The notes: generated by a model not told the origin, from the sequence alone. A stretch of DNA of 64,000 nt from Fimbriimonadaceae bacterium (GCA_019454145.1 CP075366.1:1405564-1469563); one strand, 5' to 3'; shown: positions 9,709-19,071, numbered from the stretch's first letter. Program-made: numbers and translations.

Positions 9709-11109
9709 CTAAACCAAATCTTGACGATTCGAGATGTCTTTCAGGAGTGGTTCTAACTGTTCCTGAACAAAGCTTGCATCAATTTCCAGAGTCGGTGGAG
9801 CAACTTCGGGAGCGTCGAACAAGTAGTCTTCTAGCAACCTTTCCAGAAGAGTGTGGAGCCTTCTCGCTCCAATATTCCCCGCCTTTTCGTTGATCAGAGT
9901 TGCGTATTTTGCGATTTCATCCAGTGCGTCATTCGTAAACGTAACGTTTACCCCCTCCACTCCAAGCAATTTGGTGTATTGCTTAGTAAGCGCATTCTTG
10001 GGTTCTTTAAGAATACGAACGAAATCCTTTTCTTCCAGCGAATCCAATCGAACCCGAATGGGAAGCCGTCCCTGCAGCTCCGGGATCAGATCAGCAGGTT
10101 TGCTAACGTGGAATGCTCCAGCGGCAATAAAGAGAATGTGATCTGTGTTAACCGGGCCGAACTTAGTTGCAACAACTGAGCCCTCGACAATTGGGAGCAA
10201 GTCTCGCTGAACCCCTTCTCGGCTTACATCTGGACCAGAACCCCCACTTGGCATAGCGACTTTATCAATTTCATCAATAAAGATAATTCCCATTTGCTCG
10301 GCTCGGTCAATCGCCTCTTTAGCGATATTCGCATGGTCAATCCGCTTCTTAGCTTCGTTCTGAGTGAGGATTTCTTTCGCTTCGCGAACCGTGGCTTTTC
10401 GGTAACCCGTGCGAGTGCGGTTTCCACCCATGAGCTGATTCATATCGAGGCCCATTTCCTCCATGCCCTGCGGAGTGAAAACTTGCAGAAACTGATTGCC
10501 TTGAGGCTCTTCAATCTCTACTTCAACTTTTTTCTCGTCGTGAAGTCCATCTGCAATCTCTTTGCGGAGTTTGGCTAGCCGCTTTTCACGCTCATCATCA
10601 GTTTCGGATTCTTCGGCTTGTGCGGGAGGAAATCCTTCATCGCCGCTCGGGAACCAGACCCCTCCTGTGTGATAAGGCACAGGTTTATCATCCAATAACG
10701 AAACGAGTTGATCTAATGCCGCCTCGTAAGCGGGGGCTTGAACTTCGATAACCATCTCTGCTTCGACAAGTCGCACGCTGTTTGCCGCGAGGTCGCGAAC
10801 CATGCTTTCCACATCCCGACCGACATAGCCGACTTCAGTGAATTTGGTGGCTTCAACTTTCACGAATGGTGCACGAGCTAATTGAGCAAGGCGACGGGCA
10901 ATTTCTGTCTTCCCTACCCCTGTTGGCCCCATCATCAGGATATTTTTCGGAACAATATCTGCCCGCTCATCGGCCGGGAGTTGCTGACGTCGGTACCGGT
11001 TGCGGAGCGCGACCGCGACCGCTCTCTTTGCGTCATCTTGACCAACAATATATTCATCCAGTTTGGCTACGATTTGCCGAGGGGTCAGATTTTCGATTGG
11101 AGACGTCAT
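9709..11109 (-). CDS. hslU: HslU (ClpY), ATPase subunit of the HslVU protease
   Basis: AAA+ unfoldase that feeds substrates to the HslV peptidase. Walker A is GPTGVGKTE (residues 61-69), Walker B is IIFIDEIDK, and the pore loop region reads [18 protein letters not shown]. Length (466 residues) fits the family with a slightly long I-domain. Two oddities stand out. hslV, usually just upstream, is absent; recN is there, divergent. The C-terminus ends SNRQDLV instead of the usual ending near LSR-(F/Y)-IL, which docks into HslV. The fold assignment is certain; partner contact is worth checking. Confidence 0.95.
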   Translation of the reverse strand: MTSPIENLTPRQIVAKLDEYIVGQDDAKRAVAVALRNRYRRQQLPADERADIVPKNILMMGPTGVGKTEIARRLAQLARAPFVKVEATKFTEVGYVGRDVESMVRDLAANSVRLVEAEMVIEVQAPAYEAALDQLVSLLDDKPVPYHTGGVWFPSGDEGFPPAQAEESETDDEREKRLAKLRKEIADGLHDEKKVEVEIEEPQGNQFLQVFTPQGMEEMGLDMNQLMGGNRTRTGYRKATVREAKEILTQNEAKKRIDHANIAKEAIDRAEQMGIIFIDEIDKVAMPSGGSGPDVSREGVQRDLLPIVEGSVVATKFGPVNTDHILFIAAGAFHVSKPADLIPELQGRLPIRVRLDSLEEKDFVRILKEPKNALTKQYTKLLGVEGVNVTFTNDALDEIAKYATLINEKAGNIGARRLHTLLERLLEDYLFDAPEVAPPTLEIDASFVQEQLEPLLKDISNRQDLV

Positions 11110-11172
11110 TGCTGTATGGTTGTACCTGCGGCAATGAGATTGAATGGGCCGATTAAAATTTTGTGAATAAGT

Positions 11173-11189
11173 TCTACTGTTTTAGTAGA
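11173..11189. promoter_or_regulatory. Palindrome in recN promoter, candidate SOS-type operator
   Basis: Perfect inverted repeat TCTACT-GTTTT-AGTAGA, 17 bases long, just upstream of a TATACT -10-like box at 11196-11201. It would overlap the -35/spacer region, which lacks a good -35 hexamer. recN is damage-inducible in many bacteria, and the other repair gene here (26346) also has a TACT/AGTA palindrome at its promoter. Operator function is inferred. Confidence 0.45.
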
Positions 11190-11226
11190 TTTGTGTATAC
11201 TATTAAAATTCTGGGGAAGAACGACC

Positions 11227-12942
11227 ATGATTCTCGAACTTTCGGTTGAAAACTTAGCACTTATTGAACGGGCAGATTTACGCTTGACGTCTGGGTTCAC
11301 CGCATTAACGGGGGAGACCGGTGCGGGAAAATCGCTCGTGATTGATGCACTCGCGCTCGCACTCGGCGGACGAGCCGATACTGATTTGGTTCGCAATGGC
11401 GAGAAAAAAGGTTGTGTCACTCTACTTGCAGATCTAGCTCAGGCCTCACCCGCCCGCGCTAAATGCCAAGAGCTTGGCGTTGATTTAGACGAAGATCAGT
11501 TACTGATTCAACGCGACGTTTCTGCGGAGGGTCGAAGCACGGTTCGCCTCAACGGCCGACCTTCCTCGGTCGGCATTCTCAAACAGATTGGCTCTGCGTT
11601 AGCCGACCTTCATGGTCAGCATGATCATCAATCTCTCCTCAACCCCGAAGAGCAAATTGAGTTTTTAGATACCTGGATTGGGGATGATGCAACCGCCCTA
11701 AAAAGGGTCGTTAGTGAAAAATATTCCATTCTTACTTCTTTACAAGCTGATCTGAAAGCGATCCGGTCTGGACAAAAAGAACGAGAGCAGCGGATTGACC
11801 TCCTGCAATTTCAGATTGAAGAGATTGCACAAGCAAATCCCCAGGTAGGCGAAACAGAGCTCCACCAAGCTCAACTCAATAAACTGAAGAATGCCGAAAA
11901 GCTCGGAACGGCAACCCTTCAGTTGGTCAACTCACTCGGCGACGAAGAGGGTTCAGCATATGAGAGAATCAGTGCGGCTTGCCGAGAACTCGAACTGCTA
12001 GCGGGTCTTGATTCAGATTTAGAAATTCCTCTTCATCACATTCGCCAGGCTGAAACTCTTGTTCAGGAGGCAACCAGAGCCTTGCGATCTTATAGCGAAC
12101 TTCTGGAACATAACCCAGCCGCGCTTGAAGAAACTGCAAATCGGCTAGATGTTCTTGCGCGGCTCAAACGCAAGTACGGCAGTGACGAATCTGAAATCCT
12201 TGCCTTTCTAGCTGAGGCAATCGCAGAGCTTGATTCGCTTCAATCTTTGGAAACAGACGAGTCATCGCTTGAATCGCAAATAGATTTAACTTATCAAGAG
12301 CTTGTTACCACGGCAGATGAGTTATCTGATTTGAGAATGCAAAAGTCTCGATTGTTTCAATCCGAAGCGCAATCTCATATGCGAGAACTTGCCATGGATA
12401 AGGCTGTTTTCGAAGTGAATCTTGAAAAAACGACGATTCAATCAAATGGGCAAGACACAGTCGAGTTTCAGTTTTCTGCAAACCCAGGTGAGCCAACCAA
12501 ACCGCTTCACAAGGTTGCCTCGGGCGGTGAGCTCAGCCGCATCATGCTTGCGATCAAAGTTGCAAGTGCTGGAACCGCCGGAATCCAAACTCTGATTTTT
12601 GATGAAGTTGATACTGGTCTTAGTGGAAGAGCCGCCGCGATCACGGCAAGGAAACTTCAACAACTCGCCGAGCATTCCCAAGTTGTGGTCATCAGTCACT
12701 TGCCGCAAATCGCCGCCGCCGCAAAGAATCATTTCAATATTGAAAAAGTGGAATCGTTCGGTCGAGTGATCACCCAAATCCGCAGATTAGACACCCAAGA
12801 TCGGACAACTGAAATCGCTCGCTTATTGGCAGGAGAAAAAATTGGACACTCTGCCTTAGCCAACGCTCGGGAAATTATGGAAACCGCCGCTAGCTATGCA
12901 ACGGGAAATAAGGCGAACGCTCCGACCAAATCCTTGGTATAA
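11227..12942 (+). CDS. recN: DNA repair protein RecN
   Basis: SMC-like ATPase of 571 residues acting in double-strand-break repair. Walker A is GETGAGKS (29-36), with the family start ILELSVENLALIERADL. A long central coiled coil follows. The C-terminal lobe has the signature ASGGELSRIMLAIK and Walker B TLIFDEVDTGLSG, then VVISHLPQIAA. The ATG used follows GGGGAAG at good spacing; an in-frame start 12 codons earlier has no support and would add non-conserved residues. The promoter carries a palindromic element. The M3 peptidase gene follows after two bases, so both are probably co-transcribed. Confidence 0.96.
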   Translation: MILELSVENLALIERADLRLTSGFTALTGETGAGKSLVIDALALALGGRADTDLVRNGEKKGCVTLLADLAQASPARAKCQELGVDLDEDQLLIQRDVSAEGRSTVRLNGRPSSVGILKQIGSALADLHGQHDHQSLLNPEEQIEFLDTWIGDDATALKRVVSEKYSILTSLQADLKAIRSGQKEREQRIDLLQFQIEEIAQANPQVGETELHQAQLNKLKNAEKLGTATLQLVNSLGDEEGSAYERISAACRELELLAGLDSDLEIPLHHIRQAETLVQEATRALRSYSELLEHNPAALEETANRLDVLARLKRKYGSDESEILAFLAEAIAELDSLQSLETDESSLESQIDLTYQELVTTADELSDLRMQKSRLFQSEAQSHMRELAMDKAVFEVNLEKTTIQSNGQDTVEFQFSANPGEPTKPLHKVASGGELSRIMLAIKVASAGTAGIQTLIFDEVDTGLSGRAAAITARKLQQLAEHSQVVVISHLPQIAAAAKNHFNIEKVESFGRVITQIRRLDTQDRTTEIARLLAGEKIGHSALANAREIMETAASYATGNKANAPTKSLV

Positions 12943-12944
12943 GA

Positions 12945-14768
12945 ATGAGCATGTCTGCAACTTTATCTGCCACTGCCGAAGGAGTTCGATGGGATTTAAG
13001 TGCCTTGTTTGCTAGCCCAACCGATCCAAAAATCAACTCAACATGGGATTCCTGCAACAAACAAGCTGATGAATTCGCCGCCAAGTATCGCGGGAAACTA
13101 GCTAATCTTTCTGCCGCTGAACTTGCCAGCGCGATCTCTGAGCTTGAATCCTTGAGCAACGAGGCTTCTAAATCCTCACACTTCGCGGGTCTCTTATTCG
13201 CGGCTGATACAAGTGATCCAACTTTGGGAGCTTTTTACCAAGAACAAGCAGAGAAATCTTCGGAACTTCGCGTCAAGCTGATGTTCTTCGAACTTGAGCT
13301 TCAGCAAATTCCGGAAGACCGAATCCAAGAACTTCTGAAAGATTCGGCACTGAGCAATTACATTCACCACATCAATATCGTTCGAGCCTACACACCCTAC
13401 ATGCTTGATGAATCGCGCGAAGTTTTGTTGGAAGAGACTGCAAACACGGGAGTTCGAGCTTGGGTGCGATTGCACGATGAGGTGACCAGTAATCACAAAT
13501 TCAAATTCAAAAACCCAGAAAGCGGAGAAACCGAAATTCTTTCGCAAGAAGAAATTCTCACTCATCTGCACGATGCAGACCGAGCGGTGCGCCAAGCTGC
13601 AGCTGACGGATTATCCGCCGGGTTAGCCGAGCTAGAAAGAGTAATCGTTTTTGCGTACAACACAATTCTTGCCGACAAAAAATTAGAAGACCGACTGCGT
13701 GGCATGGAGTACGCCGAGCGGTCTCGCCACCTCGCCAACGAGCTCGACAAAGAAACCGTTGACTTAGTGATGCAGCTTTGCCGTGAGCGCTCTGATGTAG
13801 TAGAGCGATATTACAAAGTTAAAAAGCAGATACTCGGACTCCCACAACTCACACACATCGACCGGTATGCGCCGCTGTTTGATTCCGAAGAAAAGATCAA
13901 TTGGAATCAAGCTAAAGATATTGTCATCAAGGGGTTTAATGGCTTCCACAAGGAGCTTGCCGATTCTGCGGAATTGTTCTTCACCAATGGGTGGATTGAC
14001 GCCGAGCCACGCGACGGAAAATCTGGTGGTGCTTTCTGCAGTCCAAATACTCCCGATACGCACCCAGTGATGCTCATGACTTATATGGGCAATTTGAGTG
14101 ATGTCAACACTCTGGCCCACGAACTTGGTCACTGCGCGCACGCCTGGTTTAGCCGATGCCAATCGCCTTTCAACTACAACGGAACGCTTCCTCTCGCTGA
14201 ACTGGCCTCGATTTTCGGAGAGATCTTGGTATTTGAAGATTTGGTTAAGTCTGCATCGAATAAGGATGCGCTCAGCCTTTACGGCGATAAGATTGAAGGC
14301 ATCTTTGCCTCTGTCCACCGCCAGTCTGCAATGTTCCGATTCGAGCAAGCTTGCCATAACCATCGGCGGGATAAAGGCGAATTATCAGCGGAAGACTTCT
14401 CCGGCTACTGGCAAGCGGAAATCCAGTCTATGTTCGGTGATTCAATCACTTTGGGTGAACAACACAAAAAATGGTGGCTTTATGTCGGTCACTTCTTTGC
14501 TGTGCCGTTCTATGTATACGCTTACTCGTTTGGCGAGCTTCTTACCCTTGCTCTTTATCAGCAAGCCAAGGAGCAAGGAAAAGAGTTTGCTGAAAAGTAC
14601 ATTGATGTGCTCAAATTAGGCGGCAGTCAAACTCCAGCCGAGTTAATGGCTCATCTTGGAGTTGATCTTAAATCTAAACAGTTTTGGCAGGGCGGGTTCG
14701 AAGTAATTGACCAAATGGTTGGAGAATTTGAATCTCGTTGGACTGAATATCAAAAGGAAAACAATTAA
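12945..14768 (+). CDS. M3 family oligoendopeptidase (PepF-like)
   Basis: Zinc metallopeptidase of 607 residues, cytoplasmic, cleaving short peptides. The HExxH motif is H392-E393-L-G-H396 in LAHELGHCAHAWF, followed by the downstream glutamate region PLAELASIFGE. The N-terminal helical domain (VRWDLSALFASPTDPKI) is typical of the PepF/M3B group. It starts two bases after recN and its TAA overlaps the ATG of the next gene (TAATG), so it sits in the middle of a four-gene run. The link to recN is probably only transcriptional. Confidence 0.94.
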   Translation: MSMSATLSATAEGVRWDLSALFASPTDPKINSTWDSCNKQADEFAAKYRGKLANLSAAELASAISELESLSNEASKSSHFAGLLFAADTSDPTLGAFYQEQAEKSSELRVKLMFFELELQQIPEDRIQELLKDSALSNYIHHINIVRAYTPYMLDESREVLLEETANTGVRAWVRLHDEVTSNHKFKFKNPESGETEILSQEEILTHLHDADRAVRQAAADGLSAGLAELERVIVFAYNTILADKKLEDRLRGMEYAERSRHLANELDKETVDLVMQLCRERSDVVERYYKVKKQILGLPQLTHIDRYAPLFDSEEKINWNQAKDIVIKGFNGFHKELADSAELFFTNGWIDAEPRDGKSGGAFCSPNTPDTHPVMLMTYMGNLSDVNTLAHELGHCAHAWFSRCQSPFNYNGTLPLAELASIFGEILVFEDLVKSASNKDALSLYGDKIEGIFASVHRQSAMFRFEQACHNHRRDKGELSAEDFSGYWQAEIQSMFGDSITLGEQHKKWWLYVGHFFAVPFYVYAYSFGELLTLALYQQAKEQGKEFAEKYIDVLKLGGSQTPAELMAHLGVDLKSKQFWQGGFEVIDQMVGEFESRWTEYQKENN

Positions 14769-15235
14769 TGAACACAAAAGAACTGATATTGGCGTTAGCG
14801 GGCGATGTGAATTACCTCACCCAAAAAGACATCTCCCACTTGCCAGTTGGTAAAGAGGGCGAAAACTGCGGTGGCTGCACGCGATCCGGTCTAGCGATCA
14901 TGGCCGAATGCGCCGTCTTCACCGACATGACCACCAAGATTCTCAAAGGCGAATCGGTTGCATTCCAACCAGGAATGTTTGATGAGATGACCGCAAAAGT
15001 GACTTCCAAGGAAATTGCAAGCGAAGAACTTAATAAGAGTTTCGATGCGTTCAAAGCTCAGATTGAATCAATGTCAGACGCCGACCTTGCCGAACAAACT
15101 ACTGCACCTTGGGGCGAACCAATGCCAAAAGCAAAACTCGCGGCGTTTACTGCCGCTCACACCTTCTACCATGATGGTCAGCTGAACTACATTCAAGCCA
15201 TCCATGGCGACGACCAAGTTCACTGGATGGAGTAA
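14768..15235 (+). CDS. DinB-like four-helix bundle protein
   Basis: A 155-residue all-helical protein. The C-terminal HTFYHDGQLNYIQ supplies the H-x3-H pair found in DinB/YfiT-type metal-binding bundles, preceded by APWGEPMPKA. Enzymatic function is unknown; relatives include thiol transferases and damage-induced proteins of unknown role. It is translationally coupled to the M3 peptidase. A paralogue (15290-15763) shares the same C-terminal block but only moderate identity elsewhere. A strong hairpin follows the stop. Confidence 0.75.
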   Translation: MNTKELILALAGDVNYLTQKDISHLPVGKEGENCGGCTRSGLAIMAECAVFTDMTTKILKGESVAFQPGMFDEMTAKVTSKEIASEELNKSFDAFKAQIESMSDADLAEQTTAPWGEPMPKAKLAAFTAAHTFYHDGQLNYIQAIHGDDQVHWME

Positions 15236-15250
15236 TCCCTGCTCAATTCC

Positions 15251-15274
15251 GATCCCCGGAACTAACCGGGGATC
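15251..15274 (+). terminator. Intercistronic hairpin (weak terminator or processing site)
   Basis: Perfect 9-bp stem GATCCCCGG / CCGGGGATC around an AACTAA loop, followed only by a short AT-rich stretch (ATTTATTCT). The strong stem with a poor U-tract suggests partial termination or RNA stabilisation between the two DinB-like genes. Confidence 0.6.
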
Positions 15275-15289
15275 ATTTATTCTAAAGCC

Positions 15290-15763
15290 ATGCATCCTGC
15301 AAAAGAAATAATTCTTGAGCTTCTCGCAGAAGCAAAATACTGCACACTCCTTGATCTCAAGCACACGCCGGAAGAACACGCAAATTCTTCAATTGGTGGT
15401 AAGTGCCGTACGCCAAACGCAATCATTGCGGAAATCGGCTGGTTCAACTCATTCGCAGCAAAGTATGTATTTGACCCGTCTCTGAAAATGCCTGATGAAG
15501 ATGAAATCCAAGCCTTCTTTCAGACAGTAACTAATAAACTAGAAGCACGAAAAATCTTGCGTCAAGGCTTCAAGGATTTAGAAGAAGCAATCAACCAAAT
15601 GGAGGACAATGATTTCACAGCGCAAATCAAAGCGCCATGGGGTCAGCCTTATTCTAAGGGAGGATTTCTTCTCCATGCCATCAGCCACACTTTTTATCAT
15701 GATGGCCAAATCTGCTATGCCCAATCGTTTCGGGGCGATGATATTATCCACTGGACAGAATAA
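15290..15763 (+). CDS. DinB-like four-helix bundle protein (paralogue)
   Basis: A 157-residue paralogue of the preceding protein. Shared elements are APWGQPYSKGGF, SHTFYHDGQICYAQS and the ending GDDIIHW. The N-terminal half is divergent, and the position of the third possible metal ligand differs. Function is unknown. It is convergent with the FMN glutamate-synthase-like gene, with only two bases between the stops. The preceding hairpin may lower its expression relative to the first copy. Confidence 0.75.
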   Translation: MHPAKEIILELLAEAKYCTLLDLKHTPEEHANSSIGGKCRTPNAIIAEIGWFNSFAAKYVFDPSLKMPDEDEIQAFFQTVTNKLEARKILRQGFKDLEEAINQMEDNDFTAQIKAPWGQPYSKGGFLLHAISHTFYHDGQICYAQSFRGDDIIHWTE

Positions 15764-15765
15764 CG

Positions 15766-17367
15766 TTAAGTCCAACAATCAGAGCTTGCCCCATCCCAAT
15801 ACGGAGAAAAATCTGGATGATGATAATCTTGTCTTAGAAAGCCGCCATATTCCACGGTCGGATACTCCTCCGATACCCTCTTGGCTTCACCCCACTTCAT
15901 TCTTCGCCACACCATAGATGCAGAGATATCTTCTGGATGATCGTATCCCATTGCTCCCACCATATCGGCAACAGCCCTCATGGTCAGCGCGTGAAAACTG
16001 CGTACTTTTTCGCCCTTATCAATTACGTTAACTCCTTTTTGCCTACCTTGGTCTTGAGTTGCAACCCCAACCGGGCACTCGTTAGTGTGGCAAACCTGCG
16101 CTTGTATACAGCCAACGGCAAGCATGTATCCCCGCGCCGCGTTACACCAGTCGGCTCCTTTTGCTAAGTTCTCTAACAAAGAAGCGGCTGAAAATACTTT
16201 CCCGCTTGCCGCAACACGGATTTCATCCTTTAAACCGCAGCCTTGAAGTGCTTGGACAACGAAAGGCAGAGCATCGGCGAGTGGCATTCCCATAGAATCA
16301 GAGAACTCAACTGGTGCGGCTCCGGTTCCCCCTTCTCCACCATCAACCGTAATAAAATCAGGCTTGATTCCAGTCTCAACCATCGCTCGGCAGATTGCCA
16401 TAAACTCTCTCTTGCTGCCGATGCAGAGTTTGAATCCTATCGGTTTTCCTCCGCTTAATTCTCTCAACTGACCTATAAACTCACAGAGTCCACGCGGAGA
16501 ATGGAATGCTGAATGCGCAGGAGGAGAGATACAGTCTTCGCCTAATAACACACCACGAGCATCGGCAATTTCCTGAGTTACTTTAGCTCCCGGAAGAACC
16601 CCACCGTGACCAGGCTTAGCCCCTTGACTAATTTTGATTTCGATCATTTTGACAGTGGGGCGCGTTGCATTTATCTTAAATCTTTCAGCATCAAATCCAC
16701 CATCTGGTCGACGGCATCCAAAGTAGCCAGTGCCGATCTGCCAGATCACATCTGCTCCCTCGCTTAAGTGATAAGAACTCAGCCCGCCTTCCCCTGTACA
16801 GTGGGCAAACCCACCGAGTTTTGCTCCTCGGTTCATTGCCTGAATCGCATTAGCACTCAAACTGCCGAAGCTCATCGCGGAAATATTGTAAAGAGAACAG
16901 GAATAAGGTTGAAGGCAATCCTTTCCGCCAACCATCACGCGCAAATCGGAGTTTTCTATGTGCTTCGCCGCGATGGAATGTTCAAACCAAATATAACCTG
17001 GTCGGTAAACATCAAGCTCAGTTCCAAAAGCGTCTAACCCGTCTTTGCCGTTGGCCCGGTCGTAAACAAGGGTTCGTTGTTCCCAACTAAATGGGGTTCC
17101 GCTTACATCATCTTCGACAAAATATTGGTGGAGTTCAGGACGAAGCTTGAGCAGCAAAAACCGTCCGTGACCAACCACTGGATAATTACGCCGGATATTG
17201 TTCTTTTTTTGGACAATATCCGACACTCCAACGAGAGTCAGAAATCCAAATAGTCCAACTGCAATCCACCATCCGTAGCCTTGCCAAAGTGCCAATCCCA
17301 AGGTTGCGATCAACCCGATCAAGATGAGGATAAATGCAATGTAGCGAACCACACCCAAATCATACAT
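15766..17367 (-). CDS. FMN-binding glutamate synthase family protein, membrane-anchored
   Basis: About 533 residues. Two N-terminal membrane helices (IAFILILIGLIATLGLALW, WWIAVGLFGFLTLVGVSDIV) precede a glutamate-synthase-like FMN TIM barrel. Visible hallmarks are MSFGSLSANAIQAMNRGA, GAKPGHGGVLPG, ITVDGGEGGTGAAP, and a cysteine cluster CIQAQVCHTNECPVGVATQD matching the 3Fe-4S site region of GltB. It lacks the amidotransferase domain and no small subunit is nearby, so the nitrogen donor and electron donor are unknown. The ATG given has GAGG upstream; a TTG six codons earlier is possible. Confidence 0.88.
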   Translation of the reverse strand: MYDLGVVRYIAFILILIGLIATLGLALWQGYGWWIAVGLFGFLTLVGVSDIVQKKNNIRRNYPVVGHGRFLLLKLRPELHQYFVEDDVSGTPFSWEQRTLVYDRANGKDGLDAFGTELDVYRPGYIWFEHSIAAKHIENSDLRVMVGGKDCLQPYSCSLYNISAMSFGSLSANAIQAMNRGAKLGGFAHCTGEGGLSSYHLSEGADVIWQIGTGYFGCRRPDGGFDAERFKINATRPTVKMIEIKISQGAKPGHGGVLPGAKVTQEIADARGVLLGEDCISPPAHSAFHSPRGLCEFIGQLRELSGGKPIGFKLCIGSKREFMAICRAMVETGIKPDFITVDGGEGGTGAAPVEFSDSMGMPLADALPFVVQALQGCGLKDEIRVAASGKVFSAASLLENLAKGADWCNAARGYMLAVGCIQAQVCHTNECPVGVATQDQGRQKGVNVIDKGEKVRSFHALTMRAVADMVGAMGYDHPEDISASMVWRRMKWGEAKRVSEEYPTVEYGGFLRQDYHHPDFSPYWDGASSDCWT

Positions 17368-17421
17368 TGCCTCAGCCCCGCTCAATCTAATTTGGCATAG
17401 GTAACATCATCAACTAGCTCC

Positions 17422-18360
17422 ATGATGACTTTCCAAAACCTCATCCGAACCCTGGACGACTACTGGTCGGCCCAAGGGTGTGCAATTTTGGAAAGCTACG
17501 ATGCTGAGGTCGGGGCTGGCACAATGCACCCTGCCACAACCCTTCGTTCGCTCGGGCCAGAACCCTGGAATGTTGCCTATATCCAGGCTTCGCGACGCCC
17601 GGCCGATGGAAGGTACACGCTCAACCCACAGCGCTCACAACGATATTTTCAGTACCAAGTTCTGATGAAGCCAAGCCCTGAGAATATTGTTGACCTCTAC
17701 ATGGGCTCGCTCGATGCTCTTGGATTCGATTCAAAAAGTAACGATATTCGCTTGGTGGAAGACGACTGGGAATCTCAAGCGGCGGGGGCGGCCGGAGTTG
17801 GCTGGGAAGTCTGGCTGAACGGAACGGAGATCAGCCAATTCACTTTTTTCCAGCAAATGGGTGGGATCGAGTGCGATCCGGTCTGCGCAGAAATCACATA
17901 CGGGCCAGAACGACTTTGTTTGATGATCAACGGGCAAAATTCGTTCTGGGATGGACTCATGTGGTCGGATGACATGAGCTACCGAACCGCAGAATTCCAT
18001 TCGGAAATGCAAAATAACGTTTACAACTTTGAAGTTGCCGACACGAAGTTGCTGTTCAACTTGTTTGACCTTTACGAAGCCGAGTCAACTCGGGTGATTG
18101 AAACCGAAGTCCACTACGACCCTGAGCGAAAGATTTTAACGACAGAAACCCCAGCAACCGCATTGCCAGAAGGTGAAAAACCGCCTGTCAACGAAGCATT
18201 AGTTTATCCTGCACTAGATCTTGCGCTCAAATGTAGCCACATTTTCAACTTACTCGATGCCCGGGGAGCCGTCAGTGTGACCGAACGTGCGAAGTACATC
18301 AATCGTATCCGAGCAAGGATTCGAGCCTGCTGCCTCAAATATGTGGCCCAGTTTAAATAA
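17422..18360 (+). CDS. glyQ: Glycine--tRNA ligase alpha subunit
   Basis: Class II aminoacyl-tRNA synthetase catalytic subunit of the heterotetrameric alpha2beta2 type, 312 residues. Strong family hallmarks include FQNLIRTLDDYWSAQGCAI, EVGAGTMHPATTLRSLGPEPW, AYIQASRRPADGRYGxNPxR-like text, RLVEDDWESQAAGAAG and GWEVWLNGTEISQFTFFQQ. In most genomes glyS (beta) follows directly. Here a secreted PEP-CTERM-like gene comes next and no glyS lies in the window, so the partner must be encoded elsewhere. Two adjacent ATGs are possible starts; no clear ribosome site is seen. Confidence 0.96.
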   Translation: MMTFQNLIRTLDDYWSAQGCAILESYDAEVGAGTMHPATTLRSLGPEPWNVAYIQASRRPADGRYTLNPQRSQRYFQYQVLMKPSPENIVDLYMGSLDALGFDSKSNDIRLVEDDWESQAAGAAGVGWEVWLNGTEISQFTFFQQMGGIECDPVCAEITYGPERLCLMINGQNSFWDGLMWSDDMSYRTAEFHSEMQNNVYNFEVADTKLLFNLFDLYEAESTRVIETEVHYDPERKILTTETPATALPEGEKPPVNEALVYPALDLALKCSHIFNLLDARGAVSVTERAKYINRIRARIRACCLKYVAQFK

Positions 18361-18456
18361 CTGGTAATTCATGCACAAGGCTTAAAAAAACGCCAGTGCA
18401 CATCTCTGGTAGCCTTAGATTAGAACAGCAGTTGCGCCGTTCCTTTTGGAGAGAAA

Positions 18457-19071
18457 ATGAACGTAAGAACCCTTGCTTTCGTCCTGCTCTGTGCCCCGGG
18501 TCTTGCTCAAGCTTACAGTTTTGCTGGAGACTGGACATTCAACTTTGACGCCACCTTCAATGCAGTAACTATTCTCGGCAATTCAACGATTCCGGAAGCA
18601 GGGTCAGATTTAGTTTCAGTATCCCAAACAACTACAGATGCATTTACATTTCCGTTCGCACTTGGACCAATATCCGGATCGGGCGACTTCTCGGTATCTG
18701 GAACGACCGCGACCGATGTTAACGGCGGACAAACCACCGATCCATTTTTTGTTGACTTTAACGGCACCCCACTTCTAGTCAGGATCACCTACCCCACTTG
18801 GAACCTTATCGGCGACATTACTGGAGTCAACAATGGAGTCGTGGATGGATTCGGAGCGAGGGCTTTTGAAATTACGGGTAGACCAACGCTTATTGAAAAC
18901 ATCATAGTCGAAGCATTTGTTGGATCATGGGTTGAAATAGGTGACCAATCCAGCCTGCAAATCAACTCCTGGAGTATGGTGCGAGATGCCGAACCAGTAC
19001 CTGGACCAAGTCTGATGATCGCAAGCGGACTGGGAATTGCCGCACTGCTCAAACGCAAGCGAAAAAACTAA
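18457..19071 (+). CDS. Secreted protein with PEP-CTERM-like C-terminal anchor
   Basis: A 204-residue exported protein. It has a clear signal peptide (MNVRTLAFVLLCAPGLAQA) and a beta-rich, Thr/Gly/Asp-rich middle. The C-terminal sorting signal has the tripartite PEP-CTERM layout: VPGPS in place of VPEPS, a hydrophobic helix (LMIASGLGIAALL) and a basic tail KRKRKN. The family is typically processed by an exosortase, which is not encoded here. GGAGAG precedes the ATG. The stop overlaps that of the convergent gene. The middle domain is not recognised. Confidence 0.8.
   Translation: MNVRTLAFVLLCAPGLAQAYSFAGDWTFNFDATFNAVTILGNSTIPEAGSDLVSVSQTTTDAFTFPFALGPISGSGDFSVSGTTATDVNGGQTTDPFFVDFNGTPLLVRITYPTWNLIGDITGVNNGVVDGFGARAFEITGRPTLIENIIVEAFVGSWVEIGDQSSLQINSWSMVRDAEPVPGPSLMIASGLGIAALLKRKRKN

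Noticed and set aside
9700-9740. Frameshift as the cause of the odd HslU C-terminus
   Set aside because: Other frames around the stop give no LSR-(F/Y)-IL-like ending, so the tail seems genuine.
17386-17421. T-box leader for glyQ
   Set aside because: The intergenic space is far too short and no T-box sequence is present.
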